Position numbers and translations under genes: made by a program. The notes under the pieces are model-generated. The model saw only the letters and a program-made list of their open reading frames with translations, searched no databases and was not told where the DNA came from. Below are positions 55,729-64,000 of a stretch of 64,000 nt of DNA, piece by piece (the stretch's first letter is position 1; the number at the start of each line of letters is the position of its first letter). The stretch is from NCBI RefSeq assembly GCF_010994275.1, contig NZ_WMCD01000002.1, positions 372,001 to 436,000 of the forward strand. The letters are read 5' to 3'. The DNA comes from Cyclobacterium jeungdonense. Its GTDB lineage: Bacteria; Bacteroidota; Bacteroidia; Cytophagales; Cyclobacteriaceae.

Positions 55729-56778
55729 TCAAATCGATCCTCGGTTTATAAATTTGAAAACATTTTTTACGGATTCCTTTTTGTTCTTTTTTATCATATA
55801 TGCCGCGGTCTCACCCATCAGCCTAAAATCTGTTGATATGACAGTAATGCCCAAAAGCTCCTTCAGGGGGGTGTCGTTGTAAGAAATGATACCGATATCT
55901 TTTCCCAGCTCAAAGTCCTGTTCGCGCACTTGCTTTACCAGGTTTACCAAATCGTTTTCCTCGATCACGATAAAAGCATCCTTAACCCTCAATTCCATTT
56001 CGGCGTAAACGGTTTCCAGAATTTCAAAGTCAAAATCAAAATCCCTGCAGAATTTTTTAAAGCCTTCCATGATTTCTCTGGGGTAGGGATACACCGTATT
56101 GGTTGGGTATACCAGCATGAGCTTTTCGTAATGCTGCAATTGAAAAATCGCTTCACAAAGGGCATTGTAAATGTCGTTTTTGAAATCTTGATAAATGGCC
56201 GACACCTTGTCTCCAAGTTGAGGGATTTGATTGTCCATCACAATCAATTTATCAGAAGGAATTTTTTTAAGGCACTTCATTACCTCGGAATCCAGATTGT
56301 AATGACCTCGGTTTTCATCTTTGAAATGGGGCATGAGTACGTAATAATCGTAGCCACCCCGGTTTTCATTTAGAATATTCATTAGCAACTTGGGATCGCA
56401 GTGGTAAATATTTAAATCCACCTGAGCATCCGCACCCATGCTGTCTATGAAAGAATTGTAGGTTTTAAGCTTGTAGTTACTGAGTTTATTAAGTAAAAAC
56501 AATATTCTCACCTTTGATGTGGAAATATTCTTGGCTACGTAATACCCCTTACCCTTTACGGAAAGAATAATCTTTTTTTCCTTCAATTGATTGTAAGCCT
56601 TTTCCACCGTATCCCTGGAAAGGTAATGTTCTTCACTTATTTCGTTGATGGAAGGAATTTTATCTCCGACCTGCAACTGGCACCCTTCTATATCTTCAAT
56701 AATGGAGTTGACAATTTGCTGGTATTTGGGAATTCGGGAATTCTCATCAAGGCGTATAAGGGTCTTAACTTCAATCAT
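55729..56778 (-). CDS. GntR-family regulator with LacI-like ligand-binding domain
   Basis: A 349-residue protein. The N-terminal winged helix-turn-helix (about 5-80: IPKYQQIVNSIIEDIEGCQLQVGDKIPSINEISEEHYLSRDTVEKAYNQLKEKKIILSVKGKGYYVAKN) is classic GntR. Residues ~90-349 look like a periplasmic-binding-protein fold (VRILFLLNKLSNYKLKTYNSFIDSMG, DIGIISYNDTPLKELLGITVISTDF). This combination is the AraR/Bacteroidetes sugar-regulator type. It probably senses a sugar and represses the adjacent rhamnoside genes or the permease. The ligand is inferred from context only. Confidence 0.88.
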   Translation of the reverse strand: MIEVKTLIRLDENSRIPKYQQIVNSIIEDIEGCQLQVGDKIPSINEISEEHYLSRDTVEKAYNQLKEKKIILSVKGKGYYVAKNISTSKVRILFLLNKLSNYKLKTYNSFIDSMGADAQVDLNIYHCDPKLLMNILNENRGGYDYYVLMPHFKDENRGHYNLDSEVMKCLKKIPSDKLIVMDNQIPQLGDKVSAIYQDFKNDIYNALCEAIFQLQHYEKLMLVYPTNTVYPYPREIMEGFKKFCRDFDFDFEILETVYAEMELRVKDAFIVIEENDLVNLVKQVREQDFELGKDIGIISYNDTPLKELLGITVISTDFRLMGETAAYMIKKNKKESVKNVFKFINRGSI

Positions 56779-56878
56779 GGGTTCAGGTTATTTTAAGCAG
56801 CTATTGTCCTTCACTTCTCAAATTAAGTACATTTAAAATTAATTAAATATTCCTCAATAGTAATATTTAATCTGTTTA

Positions 56879-57045
56879 TAATTTTTTTCAGCGTTCATAA
56901 CTTGTCCCGCACCGAAGGTCGGGATAGCCTGTCCCGATACTAAATCGGGAGAATCTCGCATGCGTTATAATCATCCCACTGTGTGTCGATATTGTCATGC
57001 CTGTCTGTCGCAGGTGGGCTCAATTTCATCTTATTTAATTGAATT
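56879..57045. repeat. Intergenic palindromic/repeat-like DNA
   Basis: Between the regulator and the GH106 gene is an unusual stretch with TCGGGA-n7-TCCCGA (about 56919-56937) followed by a further ATCGGGAGA half-site, and a TGCCTG...CAGG inverted segment (about 56999-57013). The composition differs from the surrounding AT-rich DNA. It resembles the short dispersed palindromes of Cytophagales genomes. It could also be an operator region for the regulator. Copy number is unknown. Confidence 0.4.
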
Positions 57046-57072
57046 TGGTAATCCATACAACTACTATTTCTA

Positions 57073-59889
57073 TCAAGGGTGAATTTCGATGCTGACCGGA
57101 CCAACAAGTCCGGAAGGCATGACCCCCCAACCGGAGGCATCAAAGGGACCGTAATCGATGTTTACAAAATTGATTTCATGGTAATTTCGCCAGGTAATCC
57201 CCTGCTGATCCAGGTAACGGATGCGGTTGGCCATGAGATTGGCTACCTCTATCCTGATTTCATTGGTCCCATTTTGAAGGTGTTCGCTGACGTCCAGCTT
57301 ATACGGTATGCCAAAAGCAAACCCTACTTCCTGTTCGTTGATCCATACTCGCGCACTTTCCAATACCTTACCCAAGTTCAGTACGTATTTTGCCCCTTGA
57401 ATCAGGCTGAGTTCAAAATTGGTTTCGTATAAGGCCTGCCCCGAAAAATGCAGGACTTCTTCATCCTGCAAGCTGGTCCAGGGCTGAATTTCTTCCAGTT
57501 GCTGCGACTCCGGAAGTGTGGGACCGCCTGCTTTAAAGGTTAGTATCCAGGGACCATTTACCGGTTTAAGTTCAGGGTCAGAATGGCTGTATTTCCATTC
57601 AGGTATGTCTTCGACACCTTGCTGCAGCAAATGAATAACCAGGGATTTCCCCGGTTCAAGATATATCCTCACTGCAAATTCCCCATTTTCCACTCTACTT
57701 TGAGCCAGCCCTACCTTTCCCTGTTCGGGATCCATAAGTACCGCCGCATTCCCTTCGTGTTTAAGTGGAATATGGGTATTCACTGCAGAAGCTGAATGGT
57801 TGACCAGGTAATAGTACCGCTCCCCATTAAGGTTTCGGCGAATATATTGAAGCCCTTCATCCACGAGCATTTCTCTTTCTATTCCTGCCAATTCCATTGC
57901 TTGAAGCAGGTTTTCCGATAGGATTACCTGTCCGCTTCCGAGTTTTGCTATTTTTGCAGCGGCAGTTGCTTCAAATGTTAACGTCTCCCATAATGAATCC
58001 AACGATGCCCTTCTGGAAGTGAAATCCTTAAAACCGGGAACATCTGTTGGGACCTGCTGAAAAACTACTTTTGCCCCTTCTTCTGCCAAAGATAGGATGC
58101 TTTCCAGAGTAGTTACGGGCATATACGTAAGCTTTGGCACCACCAAAACCTGAGACCTATACTTTCCATTGGCTGATAAAAGTTGACCATCTGAAACCTG
58201 TAAATTCTGAATCAAGGCATCAGACACAAAATCCAAACCGAATCCATTTTCCATCAACATCTTAGAGCCTTTGTAGAAAGGAGTGGGATGCAACCACTCA
58301 TCAATACCATGTACGGTCAACATCTTGGATAAGCCTTCCGGATCTGCCCACACATCGTACACCGGCCAGTACATGAGCAGCTCGTTATCGGGCGTTCCGG
58401 ATTGCAACACCGACTGAACCCGCTGTATATAACTATTGAAACCCTTAAAATGCGGCCAGAGGCTGTTATGGGTATTCAGGTTTAACGAAGCATAAAACAA
58501 CCACCCGGGAAAATCCACCTCCTGCGGAGAGTAGGTTACACCATGGTAAAACATATGGTTGATTCCCGCCAGAAAGGCTTGCTCCAACTCGGGCTTTGCC
58601 TGGGAGAAAGCAGACTTAAAATGCTCTCCCAACCAGGTAAAGGTTTCGGTGGAAACCAGGTTATTTCCGGTCAAATGAGCAGCAGAAGAGGCAAACTTAA
58701 GCATGATAGGATCCGGATCTACGTTCCGGATATCAGCACTATCTCTCCGAATACCAGGAATGGGAAAATAGCTGGAACCAAAGGTTTCACCCTCGGGAAT
58801 GTCTACCCGCGCATACAGGTCCAGTAGGTTTCCGGGTGAACCGTGCGCCTGATTTTTAGTTAGTTTGCCATGGCTATTAGCCCAATCGGTCCATTGACCG
58901 GTGAAGTTCTCCAAAAGCATGTCGTTAATTGTCTCCCGGTAATCGGATTTTAACCGGCTACTGAATTCATTCGATTCCTCAGTCAGTAATTCCGGCAAAT
59001 GATTCCGCAGGTCGTATCCTCTCTTTTCCAGAAAATACTGAAAAAAATTCTCCGTAAAATCAGCCCCATACACTTCAAAACTATCGTTATAAAACGCCCT
59101 TATCCCGGGAAAATTTTCCTTGAAGGCTTCTTCAAAATGCGAGAGGTAATTCTTGACGGATTCTTTGGAATAATGGTCCAGGGTAAAGCCCTGCCCTCCA
59201 GGTGCCGCTCTTTTGACCATCTGACCAGTTTGTGCCTTGAATACCGCCACCAGGTCCCAATTTCCGGAAGCATTCCAGGATAAGTTTCCGGAATCGTCAA
59301 TTTGGCTGGTAAGGTTTACCGGAGTCTCATTTTCGCTAAAAGCCATTACCGTGTGCAGCCCGTACTCAAATCGGGTCGCGCGGGTGTTTTCTAGTAGGAT
59401 GGGCCTGTCCAATCCTTCTTCCTCAGAATAGGTATGCTGTTGCATCACCATTCGCTGGGCAGCCATTTCCGGATTGACCATCGGTCCGCCAAAGGGCCAA
59501 CCCGTTCCCTGCGTCAGGTCTATGCCCATGTTTAGGCTATCCGCTGTAGCCACTGTATGGTGAAGCATCTCCTTCCACTCCGGAGAAAGATAGGTTAAAA
59601 AACGATCTTCAAACCCTTTCGCCCCATAAATCGGGGCAATTTCCAACCCACCCAGACCAGCCGCTTCATAAGCTTGAAGCAAGCCAGTCAGGTTTTCTTT
59701 ATCCAAGGCATTGCCCATCCACCACCATCGTGTCCAGGGTTTTGAGCTGCGGGTCACTTCCGGCCATTCTCCAGCCTTTAAGATTGGCGTAAACGATTCT
59801 TCCTGCCTACAGCCAGAAAGGCTAATTAGAAAAGCCAAAAAAACCAGAGAAAAAAGGCTAAATCGTAACGTTTTGTATCGGTTCATCAT
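57073..59889 (-). CDS. GH106 alpha-L-rhamnosidase-like glycoside hydrolase
   Basis: A 938-residue secreted protein with a lipoprotein-type signal (SLSGC, about C27). The N-terminal module SSKPWTRWWWMGNALDKENLTGLLQAYEAAGLGGLEIAPIYG followed by GWPFGGPMVNPEMAAQRMVM is characteristic of GH106. The catalytic barrel continues with FEEAFKENFPGIRAFYNDSFEVYGADFTENFFQYF and LVSTETFTWLGEHFKSAFSQ, and a C-terminal beta domain binds sugar (YVLNLGKVLESARVWINEQEVGFAFGIPYKLDVSEHL). GH106 enzymes cleave terminal alpha-L-rhamnose by an inverting mechanism. The downstream neighbour on the far side is the rhamnose mutarotase gene, supporting the substrate call. Confidence 0.88.
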   Translation of the reverse strand: MMNRYKTLRFSLFSLVFLAFLISLSGCRQEESFTPILKAGEWPEVTRSSKPWTRWWWMGNALDKENLTGLLQAYEAAGLGGLEIAPIYGAKGFEDRFLTYLSPEWKEMLHHTVATADSLNMGIDLTQGTGWPFGGPMVNPEMAAQRMVMQQHTYSEEEGLDRPILLENTRATRFEYGLHTVMAFSENETPVNLTSQIDDSGNLSWNASGNWDLVAVFKAQTGQMVKRAAPGGQGFTLDHYSKESVKNYLSHFEEAFKENFPGIRAFYNDSFEVYGADFTENFFQYFLEKRGYDLRNHLPELLTEESNEFSSRLKSDYRETINDMLLENFTGQWTDWANSHGKLTKNQAHGSPGNLLDLYARVDIPEGETFGSSYFPIPGIRRDSADIRNVDPDPIMLKFASSAAHLTGNNLVSTETFTWLGEHFKSAFSQAKPELEQAFLAGINHMFYHGVTYSPQEVDFPGWLFYASLNLNTHNSLWPHFKGFNSYIQRVQSVLQSGTPDNELLMYWPVYDVWADPEGLSKMLTVHGIDEWLHPTPFYKGSKMLMENGFGLDFVSDALIQNLQVSDGQLLSANGKYRSQVLVVPKLTYMPVTTLESILSLAEEGAKVVFQQVPTDVPGFKDFTSRRASLDSLWETLTFEATAAAKIAKLGSGQVILSENLLQAMELAGIEREMLVDEGLQYIRRNLNGERYYYLVNHSASAVNTHIPLKHEGNAAVLMDPEQGKVGLAQSRVENGEFAVRIYLEPGKSLVIHLLQQGVEDIPEWKYSHSDPELKPVNGPWILTFKAGGPTLPESQQLEEIQPWTSLQDEEVLHFSGQALYETNFELSLIQGAKYVLNLGKVLESARVWINEQEVGFAFGIPYKLDVSEHLQNGTNEIRIEVANLMANRIRYLDQQGITWRNYHEINFVNIDYGPFDASGWGVMPSGLVGPVSIEIHP

Positions 59890-59912
59890 AAGTGAGTGGG
59901 TTCGCTTACATC

Positions 59913-60227
59913 TTATAAACTAAAGACCTTTTGGAGAGGCTGGACTTTTGGGGATAGGTCTTCGTTGGTTTCCATCAGATCGGCCATATAGGCCCACCAC
60001 CTGCGCATAATAGCATTTTCCGGAAGGCTGTCGGGCTTGGATTTCTCTTCTTTCAAATTTTGGAAAGCAAAAAGGGTGTGACTGCTTTGGTCGAGAAAAA
60101 TATGGTATTCCGCTATCCCTGCTTCCCGCAAAAGGGAAGCCAATTCCGGCCAGATCTCCCGATGTCTCCGTTCGTACTCCGCTTCGTTTCCCGGAATCAA
60201 TTTCATGGTAAAAGCTACCTGCTTCAT
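59913..60227 (-). CDS. rhaM: L-rhamnose mutarotase
   Basis: A 104-residue protein matching the RhaM family from end to end: VAFTMKLIPGNEAEYERRHREIWPEL with the conserved histidine H22, EAGIAEYHIFLDQSSHTLFAFQN, and the late MRRWWAYMADLM block. It interconverts alpha and beta L-rhamnose, feeding isomerisation or removing anomer delay. It lies 23 bp upstream of the GH106 gene on the same strand, so the two are probably one transcript. The other rhamnose catabolic genes (rhaA, rhaB, rhaD) are outside the window. Confidence 0.93.
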   Translation of the reverse strand: MKQVAFTMKLIPGNEAEYERRHREIWPELASLLREAGIAEYHIFLDQSSHTLFAFQNLKEEKSKPDSLPENAIMRRWWAYMADLMETNEDLSPKVQPLQKVFSL

Positions 60228-60330
60228 AGGCTATTTGGATGTGTTGGATGGATTAAAGGTAAAATTAACGCTTAAAATAAGCAAAACATTTGGAAAAACT
60301 TGTCCGGGCTTTCCTGTTGGCAGAGATAGA

Positions 60331-60361
60331 TTTTAATTCCGCTCAATATACCTTACCTTTG
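60331..60361 (+). promoter_or_regulatory. Predicted Bacteroidetes promoter of the SlyD-like gene
   Basis: TTTT (60331-60334), a 19-bp spacer and TACCTTTG (60354-60361) fit the TTTG-N19-TAnnTTTG pattern. The -7 box is followed by CACCC and the ATG 13 bp later, giving a very short leader, as often seen in this phylum. Confidence 0.55.
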
Positions 60362-60373
60362 CACCCTTAAATT

Positions 60374-60877
60374 ATGCGTATGAAAATCAATGAAAATACC
60401 GTCGTAGGGCTTACTTACGAATTAAAAGTGACCAATGATGCTTCTGAGGATCCTCCCTTTAGCGTGGAGGTAAGAGATGAAACGGATCCGTTTTACTTTC
60501 TTTTTGGCAACAGTGGCCTGCCCGAAGCTTTCGAAAAAAAATTAAAAGAAAAAACCATCGGAGATACCTTTCAATTTGTGCTGGAAGTAGCCGAAGCCTA
60601 TGGAAAAGCGGACGATGAGTTGATCGTGTCGGTTCCCAAAGAGCAGTTTAACACCGAAAGAGGATTTCAAGAGGAGATGCTGCAGGAGGGAAATTTCCTT
60701 CCGCTAGTAGATGAAGACGGGTATCCCATGCAGGCTAAAATCGTAAAAGACCTGGGAGAAGAGTTGCTGTTGGATTTTAATCATCCGCTAACCGGCATGA
60801 ACCTGCATTTTGAAGGGGAAGTCTTTGAAGTACGGGAAGCAACGGGCAAAGAACGGGAAGAAGGCTTTATGGTCTAG
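60374..60877 (+). CDS. FKBP-type peptidyl-prolyl isomerase, SlyD-like
   Basis: A 167-residue protein; the start may be 60374 or the in-frame ATG at 60380. It opens with a short FKBP part (TVVGLTYELKVTNDASEDPPF), has the GLPEAFEKKLKEKTIGDTFQFVLEVAEAYGK segment that matches SlyD, then a flap domain (FNTERGFQEEMLQEG), and returns to FKBP (LLLDFNHPLTGMNLHFEGEVFEVREAT). It isomerises proline bonds and can act as a chaperone in the cytosol. The metal-binding histidine tail of E. coli SlyD is missing. It converges with the ABC ATPase gene with one base between stops. Confidence 0.9.
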   Translation: MRMKINENTVVGLTYELKVTNDASEDPPFSVEVRDETDPFYFLFGNSGLPEAFEKKLKEKTIGDTFQFVLEVAEAYGKADDELIVSVPKEQFNTERGFQEEMLQEGNFLPLVDEDGYPMQAKIVKDLGEELLLDFNHPLTGMNLHFEGEVFEVREATGKEREEGFMV

Positions 60878-60878
60878 T

Positions 60879-61847
60879 TTATTCAGGTAAATGAAGCTCC
60901 CGGGCTTCATTCCAAGTCAACTGAACCGTATCTCCCTTCGAGAGACCCCGCTCCGGAAAGGCTACCTGCCATGCTTGCTCCGCTCCATCGATTTGAATGC
61001 TTAGTAAATCAAATTCCGGAAAGTACCGGTTCATCAGTACTTTTCCGGTTAATTTTCCAATTCCTTTTTTCAACTGAATGTCTGCAGGACGAAGGAATTG
61101 GCTTTCTTTCCCTGGTAGGGCATTCAGTGGCCCAAAAAAACCTGCAACGTAGGCGGACTTCGGATCCTGATGAATGTCGCTGATTTTTCCCTTGGTGACC
61201 AGCTTTCCCCCGCTGGAAAACACACAAAGCTTCTCCGTGAGCAATAAGGCATCCTGAATATCATGAGTTACCATCAGTAAGGTAAGCTCCAATTCCTGAA
61301 AAATTAGGTTGAGTTCGTCTAGCAAATCTCTTTTTTGCATACTGTCCAGGGAGTTAAACGGCTCGTCCAGCAATAATACCTCCGGCTCCAGGCTCATGGC
61401 GCGTGCGATGGCTACTTTTTGCTGTTCTCCTCCGGACAATTGCCGTGGGTAAGCTTCCCGCTTTCTTTCCAGGCCAAACAGCTTCAATAGATTGTCCAGT
61501 CTTTCCCTGGCGTACTCTTTATCGTATTGTAATAGGGGACGGGTGATATTTTCAGCTACAGTGGAATGAGGGAAGAGCCCATTGTCTTGTTTTACCAATT
61601 GTATGGCATCGTAGCCGGCTACCAGCTTTTCCTGGGAATTTAATATCTTTTCTCCGTCCAGGTGCACCTCACCCGTATCCTGAACTTCCAATCCCGCAAT
61701 TAACCTTAGCAGAGTGCTTTTTCCACTGCCGCTGGAACCAATAATAGCCCAGCGTTCTCCTTTACCTATCTCAAGAGTTACATCCTGCAAGGCATGCACT
61801 TCTCCAGGGTAGGTTTTGCCCAAGCCATTGATGCTCAAAAATGTCAT
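60879..61847 (-). CDS. ABC transporter ATP-binding protein (PotA/MalK-like, TOBE domain)
   Basis: A 322-residue ATPase with Walker A IIGSSGSGKSTLLRLIAGL, Q-loop LVKQDNGLFPHSTVAENI, signature RQLSGGEQQKVAIARAM and Walker B LLLDEPFNSLDSMQKRDLLDEL. The C-terminal ~90 residues (SAYVAGFFGPLNALPGKES to VQLTWNEA) look like a shortened TOBE-type domain. It resembles importers for polyamines, iron or sulphate-type solutes. No permease or binding protein is adjacent, so the substrate is unknown. It overlaps the MmcQ-family gene by 4 bp. Confidence 0.9.
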   Translation of the reverse strand: MTFLSINGLGKTYPGEVHALQDVTLEIGKGERWAIIGSSGSGKSTLLRLIAGLEVQDTGEVHLDGEKILNSQEKLVAGYDAIQLVKQDNGLFPHSTVAENITRPLLQYDKEYARERLDNLLKLFGLERKREAYPRQLSGGEQQKVAIARAMSLEPEVLLLDEPFNSLDSMQKRDLLDELNLIFQELELTLLMVTHDIQDALLLTEKLCVFSSGGKLVTKGKISDIHQDPKSAYVAGFFGPLNALPGKESQFLRPADIQLKKGIGKLTGKVLMNRYFPEFDLLSIQIDGAEQAWQVAFPERGLSKGDTVQLTWNEARELHLPE

Positions 61848-62194
61848 CGGGAAAGTAGTTCTCTTATCTTTTTGGGAAGGCCCGCATAGACAAGCTCATA
61901 CGAATGATCTACCAATTCCAAAATTAGGGGGTCAGCAATGGACCCGTCAAAGGAAACGGTGTTCCAATGTTTTTTATTCATGTGATAGCCGGGCTGAATC
62001 CCTTCGTATTGCTCCCGGAGTAGCACTGCTCTTTCCGGATCGCATTTCAGATTTGCACTTTCAAACAACTCGATATCGATGATCGCAAAAATTTTACCCC
62101 CCACTTGAAAACAAAGGGTGTTTTCATCAAAAGGAGTGGATTCAGTAGTGCCTTTCTTCTTGAGACAATAGCTTCTGAAAAAATCAATTTTCAT
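61844..62194 (-). CDS. MmcQ/YjbR family protein
   Basis: A 116-residue protein with the family layout: an N-terminal MKIDFFRSYCLKKKGTTESTPFDENTLCFQVGGKIFAIIDI, and a HMNKKHWNTVSFDGSIADPLILELVDHSYELVYAGLPKKIRE end. These CyaY-like-fold proteins bind DNA in some cases; their biological role is poorly known. It is translationally coupled to its neighbours: 1-bp overlap with the upstream small gene and 4-bp overlap with the downstream ABC ATPase. Confidence 0.9.
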   Translation of the reverse strand: MKIDFFRSYCLKKKGTTESTPFDENTLCFQVGGKIFAIIDIELFESANLKCDPERAVLLREQYEGIQPGYHMNKKHWNTVSFDGSIADPLILELVDHSYELVYAGLPKKIRELLSR

Positions 62195-62385
62195 TAATAC
62201 ATGATCCTTTTGAAAATCCAGAAAATAAGCGCAGCGAGAAATACCACAATGGATATTTTGTTGATGCCATGCATCATGCGCAGATTGAAATTGCTTTTCT
62301 TGTTGGGATCCGGCTTTTTAAAAACCCGGATGAAATAGTTTCCTACCTCTCCTACCTCAAAGAACTCCTTTAACTTATTGGACAT
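62194..62385 (-). CDS. Small membrane protein (DUF6728-like)
   Basis: A 63-residue protein with a polar N-terminal half (NKLKEFFEVGEVGNYFIRVFKKPDPNKKSNFNLRMMHGINK) and one C-terminal helix (ISIVVFLAALIFWIFKRIMY). It matches the layout I associate with DUF6728, a Cytophagales family with no assigned function. It is the first gene of a three-gene leftward unit with the MmcQ-family gene and the ABC ATPase, and starts ~20 bp after the ispG stop. Confidence 0.75.
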   Translation of the reverse strand: MSNKLKEFFEVGEVGNYFIRVFKKPDPNKKSNFNLRMMHGINKISIVVFLAALIFWIFKRIMY

Positions 62386-62405
62386 GATTTTATTGGTTTT
62401 AGTAG

Positions 62406-64000
62406 TTAATGATGGAGGTCGCTGGTTTCCGGTTCAATCCATTGTCCATCCTGCCGGATGATTTCTATCAGCTCATCTACTGCCCTTTCGGAGGGGACGG
62501 AGCGTTTGACAACTTCTTTACCCTTATATAACGTGATCTTACCTTTTCCGGATCCTACGTAGCCGTAATCTGCATCCGCCATCTCCCCGGGACCGTTCAC
62601 AATGCAACCCATTATCCCTATTTTGACACCTTTTAGGTGGTCGGTTCTTTTCCGAATCAATGCCGTCGTTTCCTGCAGATCAAACAAGGTTCGCCCGCAA
62701 GAGGGGCAAGAAATGTATTCGGTTTTGGACATTCGCGTTCTGGCTGCCTGGAGAACACCAAAACTGACGGAATTGTGCAATTTAATCTGATCCAGCAAGA
62801 CTTGCCGCTGTCCTATTTTCAATCGATCCAGCCCGATCATGATGCCATCACCAAGACCGTCAATTAGCAAGCCCCCCACATCCGTAGCTGCAAAAAGCAT
62901 TGTTTTTTCGGTGTCTTCATCCGTGTAGCTTACCTTGGGCACCACGGGCAGCTGAATACCTGCCTCTATCAGCGACACGAAGGCCCGTCTCAACGCCTGC
63001 ATTTGATGGATTTTATCCGTAGACAAAACAACGACCACCGGCATTTCATCTGAAAGCAGGGGTATTGCTTCCTCCACATGCTCACAGGGTAAAAAAAGGA
63101 AATTTACACTGGGGTGAAGCTCCTGACTGGATTTCAGGGTATCAAGCGAGATGGCCGGACAACTGTTTTTTCTGTCCGAATGAGATTTCCAGACGCCGTG
63201 ATCAATAATTTCTTTTACCCCGTTAGGAAGCATAAAGGGGACTGGAGAGGTGCCCGAATACAGGTAATCACAGCCCTGGTCGTTCATTTTCCATTTATCC
63301 GGTTCCGGCAAATAGAAATGGCCGGTACCTTTCAGCTCTTTGGGCTCCAAGAGATTCACCTTAGAAATATCGGTAATTACCCTGGGCACATTTCCACTTC
63401 CAAAATTCCCCACCTCTACTGTTTTTCTTTTGGTATAGCTAAAAGGATCCAAGGGATACGAATCCAGCCTTGGAATGCCTGATTTTTCGGGGCGATGTGT
63501 GTACCGATCGATCAGTGTTTTGACTACCGGGGACTCAAACTCCGGATCCTCGGTAAGGGAAACCCGAACCGTATCTCCAAGTCCGTCTTCCAGCAAGGCA
63601 CCAATGCCGACCGCTGATTTTACCCGTCCATCTTCTCCATCTCCCGCTTCGGTGACTCCCAAATGTAGCGGGTAGGGTTTAAATCCTCCCTCGTCCAGCT
63701 TTTGAACCAGCAGGCGGTAAGCCTGAACCATTACCTGGGTATTGGAGGATTTCATGGAAATGACAATGTCATGGTAATTTTCATCCTCACAAATCCGTAA
63801 AAATTCAAGTGCTGACTCCACCATACCTAACGGTGTATCCCCGTAGCGACTCATAATTCGATCCGAGAGGGAACCGTGATTAGTTCCGATACGCATGGCA
63901 GTACCATTAGCCTTGCAGATTTTCACCAAGGGCAGAAACCGCTCCCGAATCCGATCCAGTTCGGCCTGGTAGGTGATATCGGTATATTCCAGCGTTTCAA
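62406..64000 (-). CDS. ispG: 4-hydroxy-3-methylbut-2-enyl-diphosphate synthase, C-terminal part (window edge)
   Basis: The frame is open to the end of the window, so the N-terminus is missing; no genuine ATG start is seen inside, and codons upstream (EYTDITYQAELDRIRERFLPLVKICK) read on naturally. The visible 531 residues include the TIM-barrel end (RIGTNHGSLSDRIMSRYGDTP, VISMKSSNTQVMVQAYRLLV, HLGVTEAGDGEDGRVKSAVGIGALLEDGLGDTVRVSLTEDP). A large inserted domain follows (about 62700-63450), then the 4Fe-4S part: CPSCGRTLFDLQ and GIMGCIVNGPGEMADADYGYVG. IspG reduces methylerythritol cyclodiphosphate to HMBPP in isoprenoid biosynthesis. The insert is the Bacteroidetes/plant-type extra domain. Confidence 0.95.
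   Translation of the reverse strand, partial: ETLEYTDITYQAELDRIRERFLPLVKICKANGTAMRIGTNHGSLSDRIMSRYGDTPLGMVESALEFLRICEDENYHDIVISMKSSNTQVMVQAYRLLVQKLDEGGFKPYPLHLGVTEAGDGEDGRVKSAVGIGALLEDGLGDTVRVSLTEDPEFESPVVKTLIDRYTHRPEKSGIPRLDSYPLDPFSYTKRKTVEVGNFGSGNVPRVITDISKVNLLEPKELKGTGHFYLPEPDKWKMNDQGCDYLYSGTSPVPFMLPNGVKEIIDHGVWKSHSDRKNSCPAISLDTLKSSQELHPSVNFLFLPCEHVEEAIPLLSDEMPVVVVLSTDKIHQMQALRRAFVSLIEAGIQLPVVPKVSYTDEDTEKTMLFAATDVGGLLIDGLGDGIMIGLDRLKIGQRQVLLDQIKLHNSVSFGVLQAARTRMSKTEYISCPSCGRTLFDLQETTALIRKRTDHLKGVKIGIMGCIVNGPGEMADADYGYVGSGKGKITLYKGKEVVKRSVPSERAVDELIEIIRQDGQWIEPETSDLHH

Noticed and set aside
58543..59283. Long rightward frames opposite the GH106 gene
   Set aside because: Shadow frames; the leftward frame carries clear glycosidase motifs throughout.
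1..64000. tRNA, rRNA or intact insertion sequences
   Set aside because: None was recognised on either strand by eye; a covariance-model search was not possible, so small RNAs may be missed.

Overview
The window comes from a Bacteroidetes (Bacteroidota) chromosome, most likely Cytophagales and perhaps Cyclobacteriaceae-like. Supporting signs are a SusC/SusD pair, a protein ending in a type IX secretion (T9SS) sorting domain, a GldB-type gliding lipoprotein, promoter-like TAnnTTTG boxes, short lipoprotein leaders (for example at SusD, the fasciclin protein and GldB), and an IspG carrying the extra domain found in Bacteroidetes and plants. The placement is inferred from gene content only; no tRNA, rRNA, CRISPR array or intact transposon was seen.

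Layout. 1-4.4 kb: an HD hydrolase and a YitT membrane protein, then a gene graveyard (a broken response regulator-class III cyclase abutting a truncated copy of the 5' end of the downstream fucosidase gene), then a lipoprotein alpha/beta hydrolase. 4.4-10.4 kb: a T9SS-exported protein with seven tandem ~60-residue repeats, a two-module glycosidase (propeller plus GH29 fucosidase), and an STN-domain relic. 10.4-26.6 kb: mostly housekeeping and physiology genes: PdhA, RecF, DoxX, a sugar nucleotidyltransferase, P-II plus Amt (ammonium), M1 peptidase, HupE/UreJ-like, DUF6702, SusD/SusC, 2'-5' RNA ligase-like and a universal stress protein.

26.6-42.1 kb is one exopolysaccharide/O-antigen type cluster read mainly leftwards: Wza-like SLBB exporter, Wzz-like chain-length protein, Wzx flippase, Wzy-like polymerase, one GT2 and several GT4 glycosyltransferases, a hexapeptide acyltransferase, three methyltransferases and the initiating polyprenyl-phosphate sugar transferase. 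Several joins are 4-bp stop/start overlaps, suggesting translational coupling. A satellite operon at 45.0-48.7 kb (nth, asparagine synthase, GT4) probably adds further modifications. Between them lie a three-FAS1 lipoprotein and gldB.

48.8-53.8 kb holds an ECF sigma factor with a small overlapping partner and, just upstream, a 1316-residue multi-pass membrane protein with several extracytoplasmic domains and a cytosolic region resembling a P-loop NTPase that has lost its Walker A motif. This is the least explained gene here. 54.0-60.2 kb looks like a rhamnoside-use locus: NCS1 permease, GntR-type regulator, GH106 alpha-L-rhamnosidase and L-rhamnose mutarotase. The window ends with a SlyD-like isomerase, an ABC ATPase/MmcQ/small membrane protein operon and a truncated ispG.
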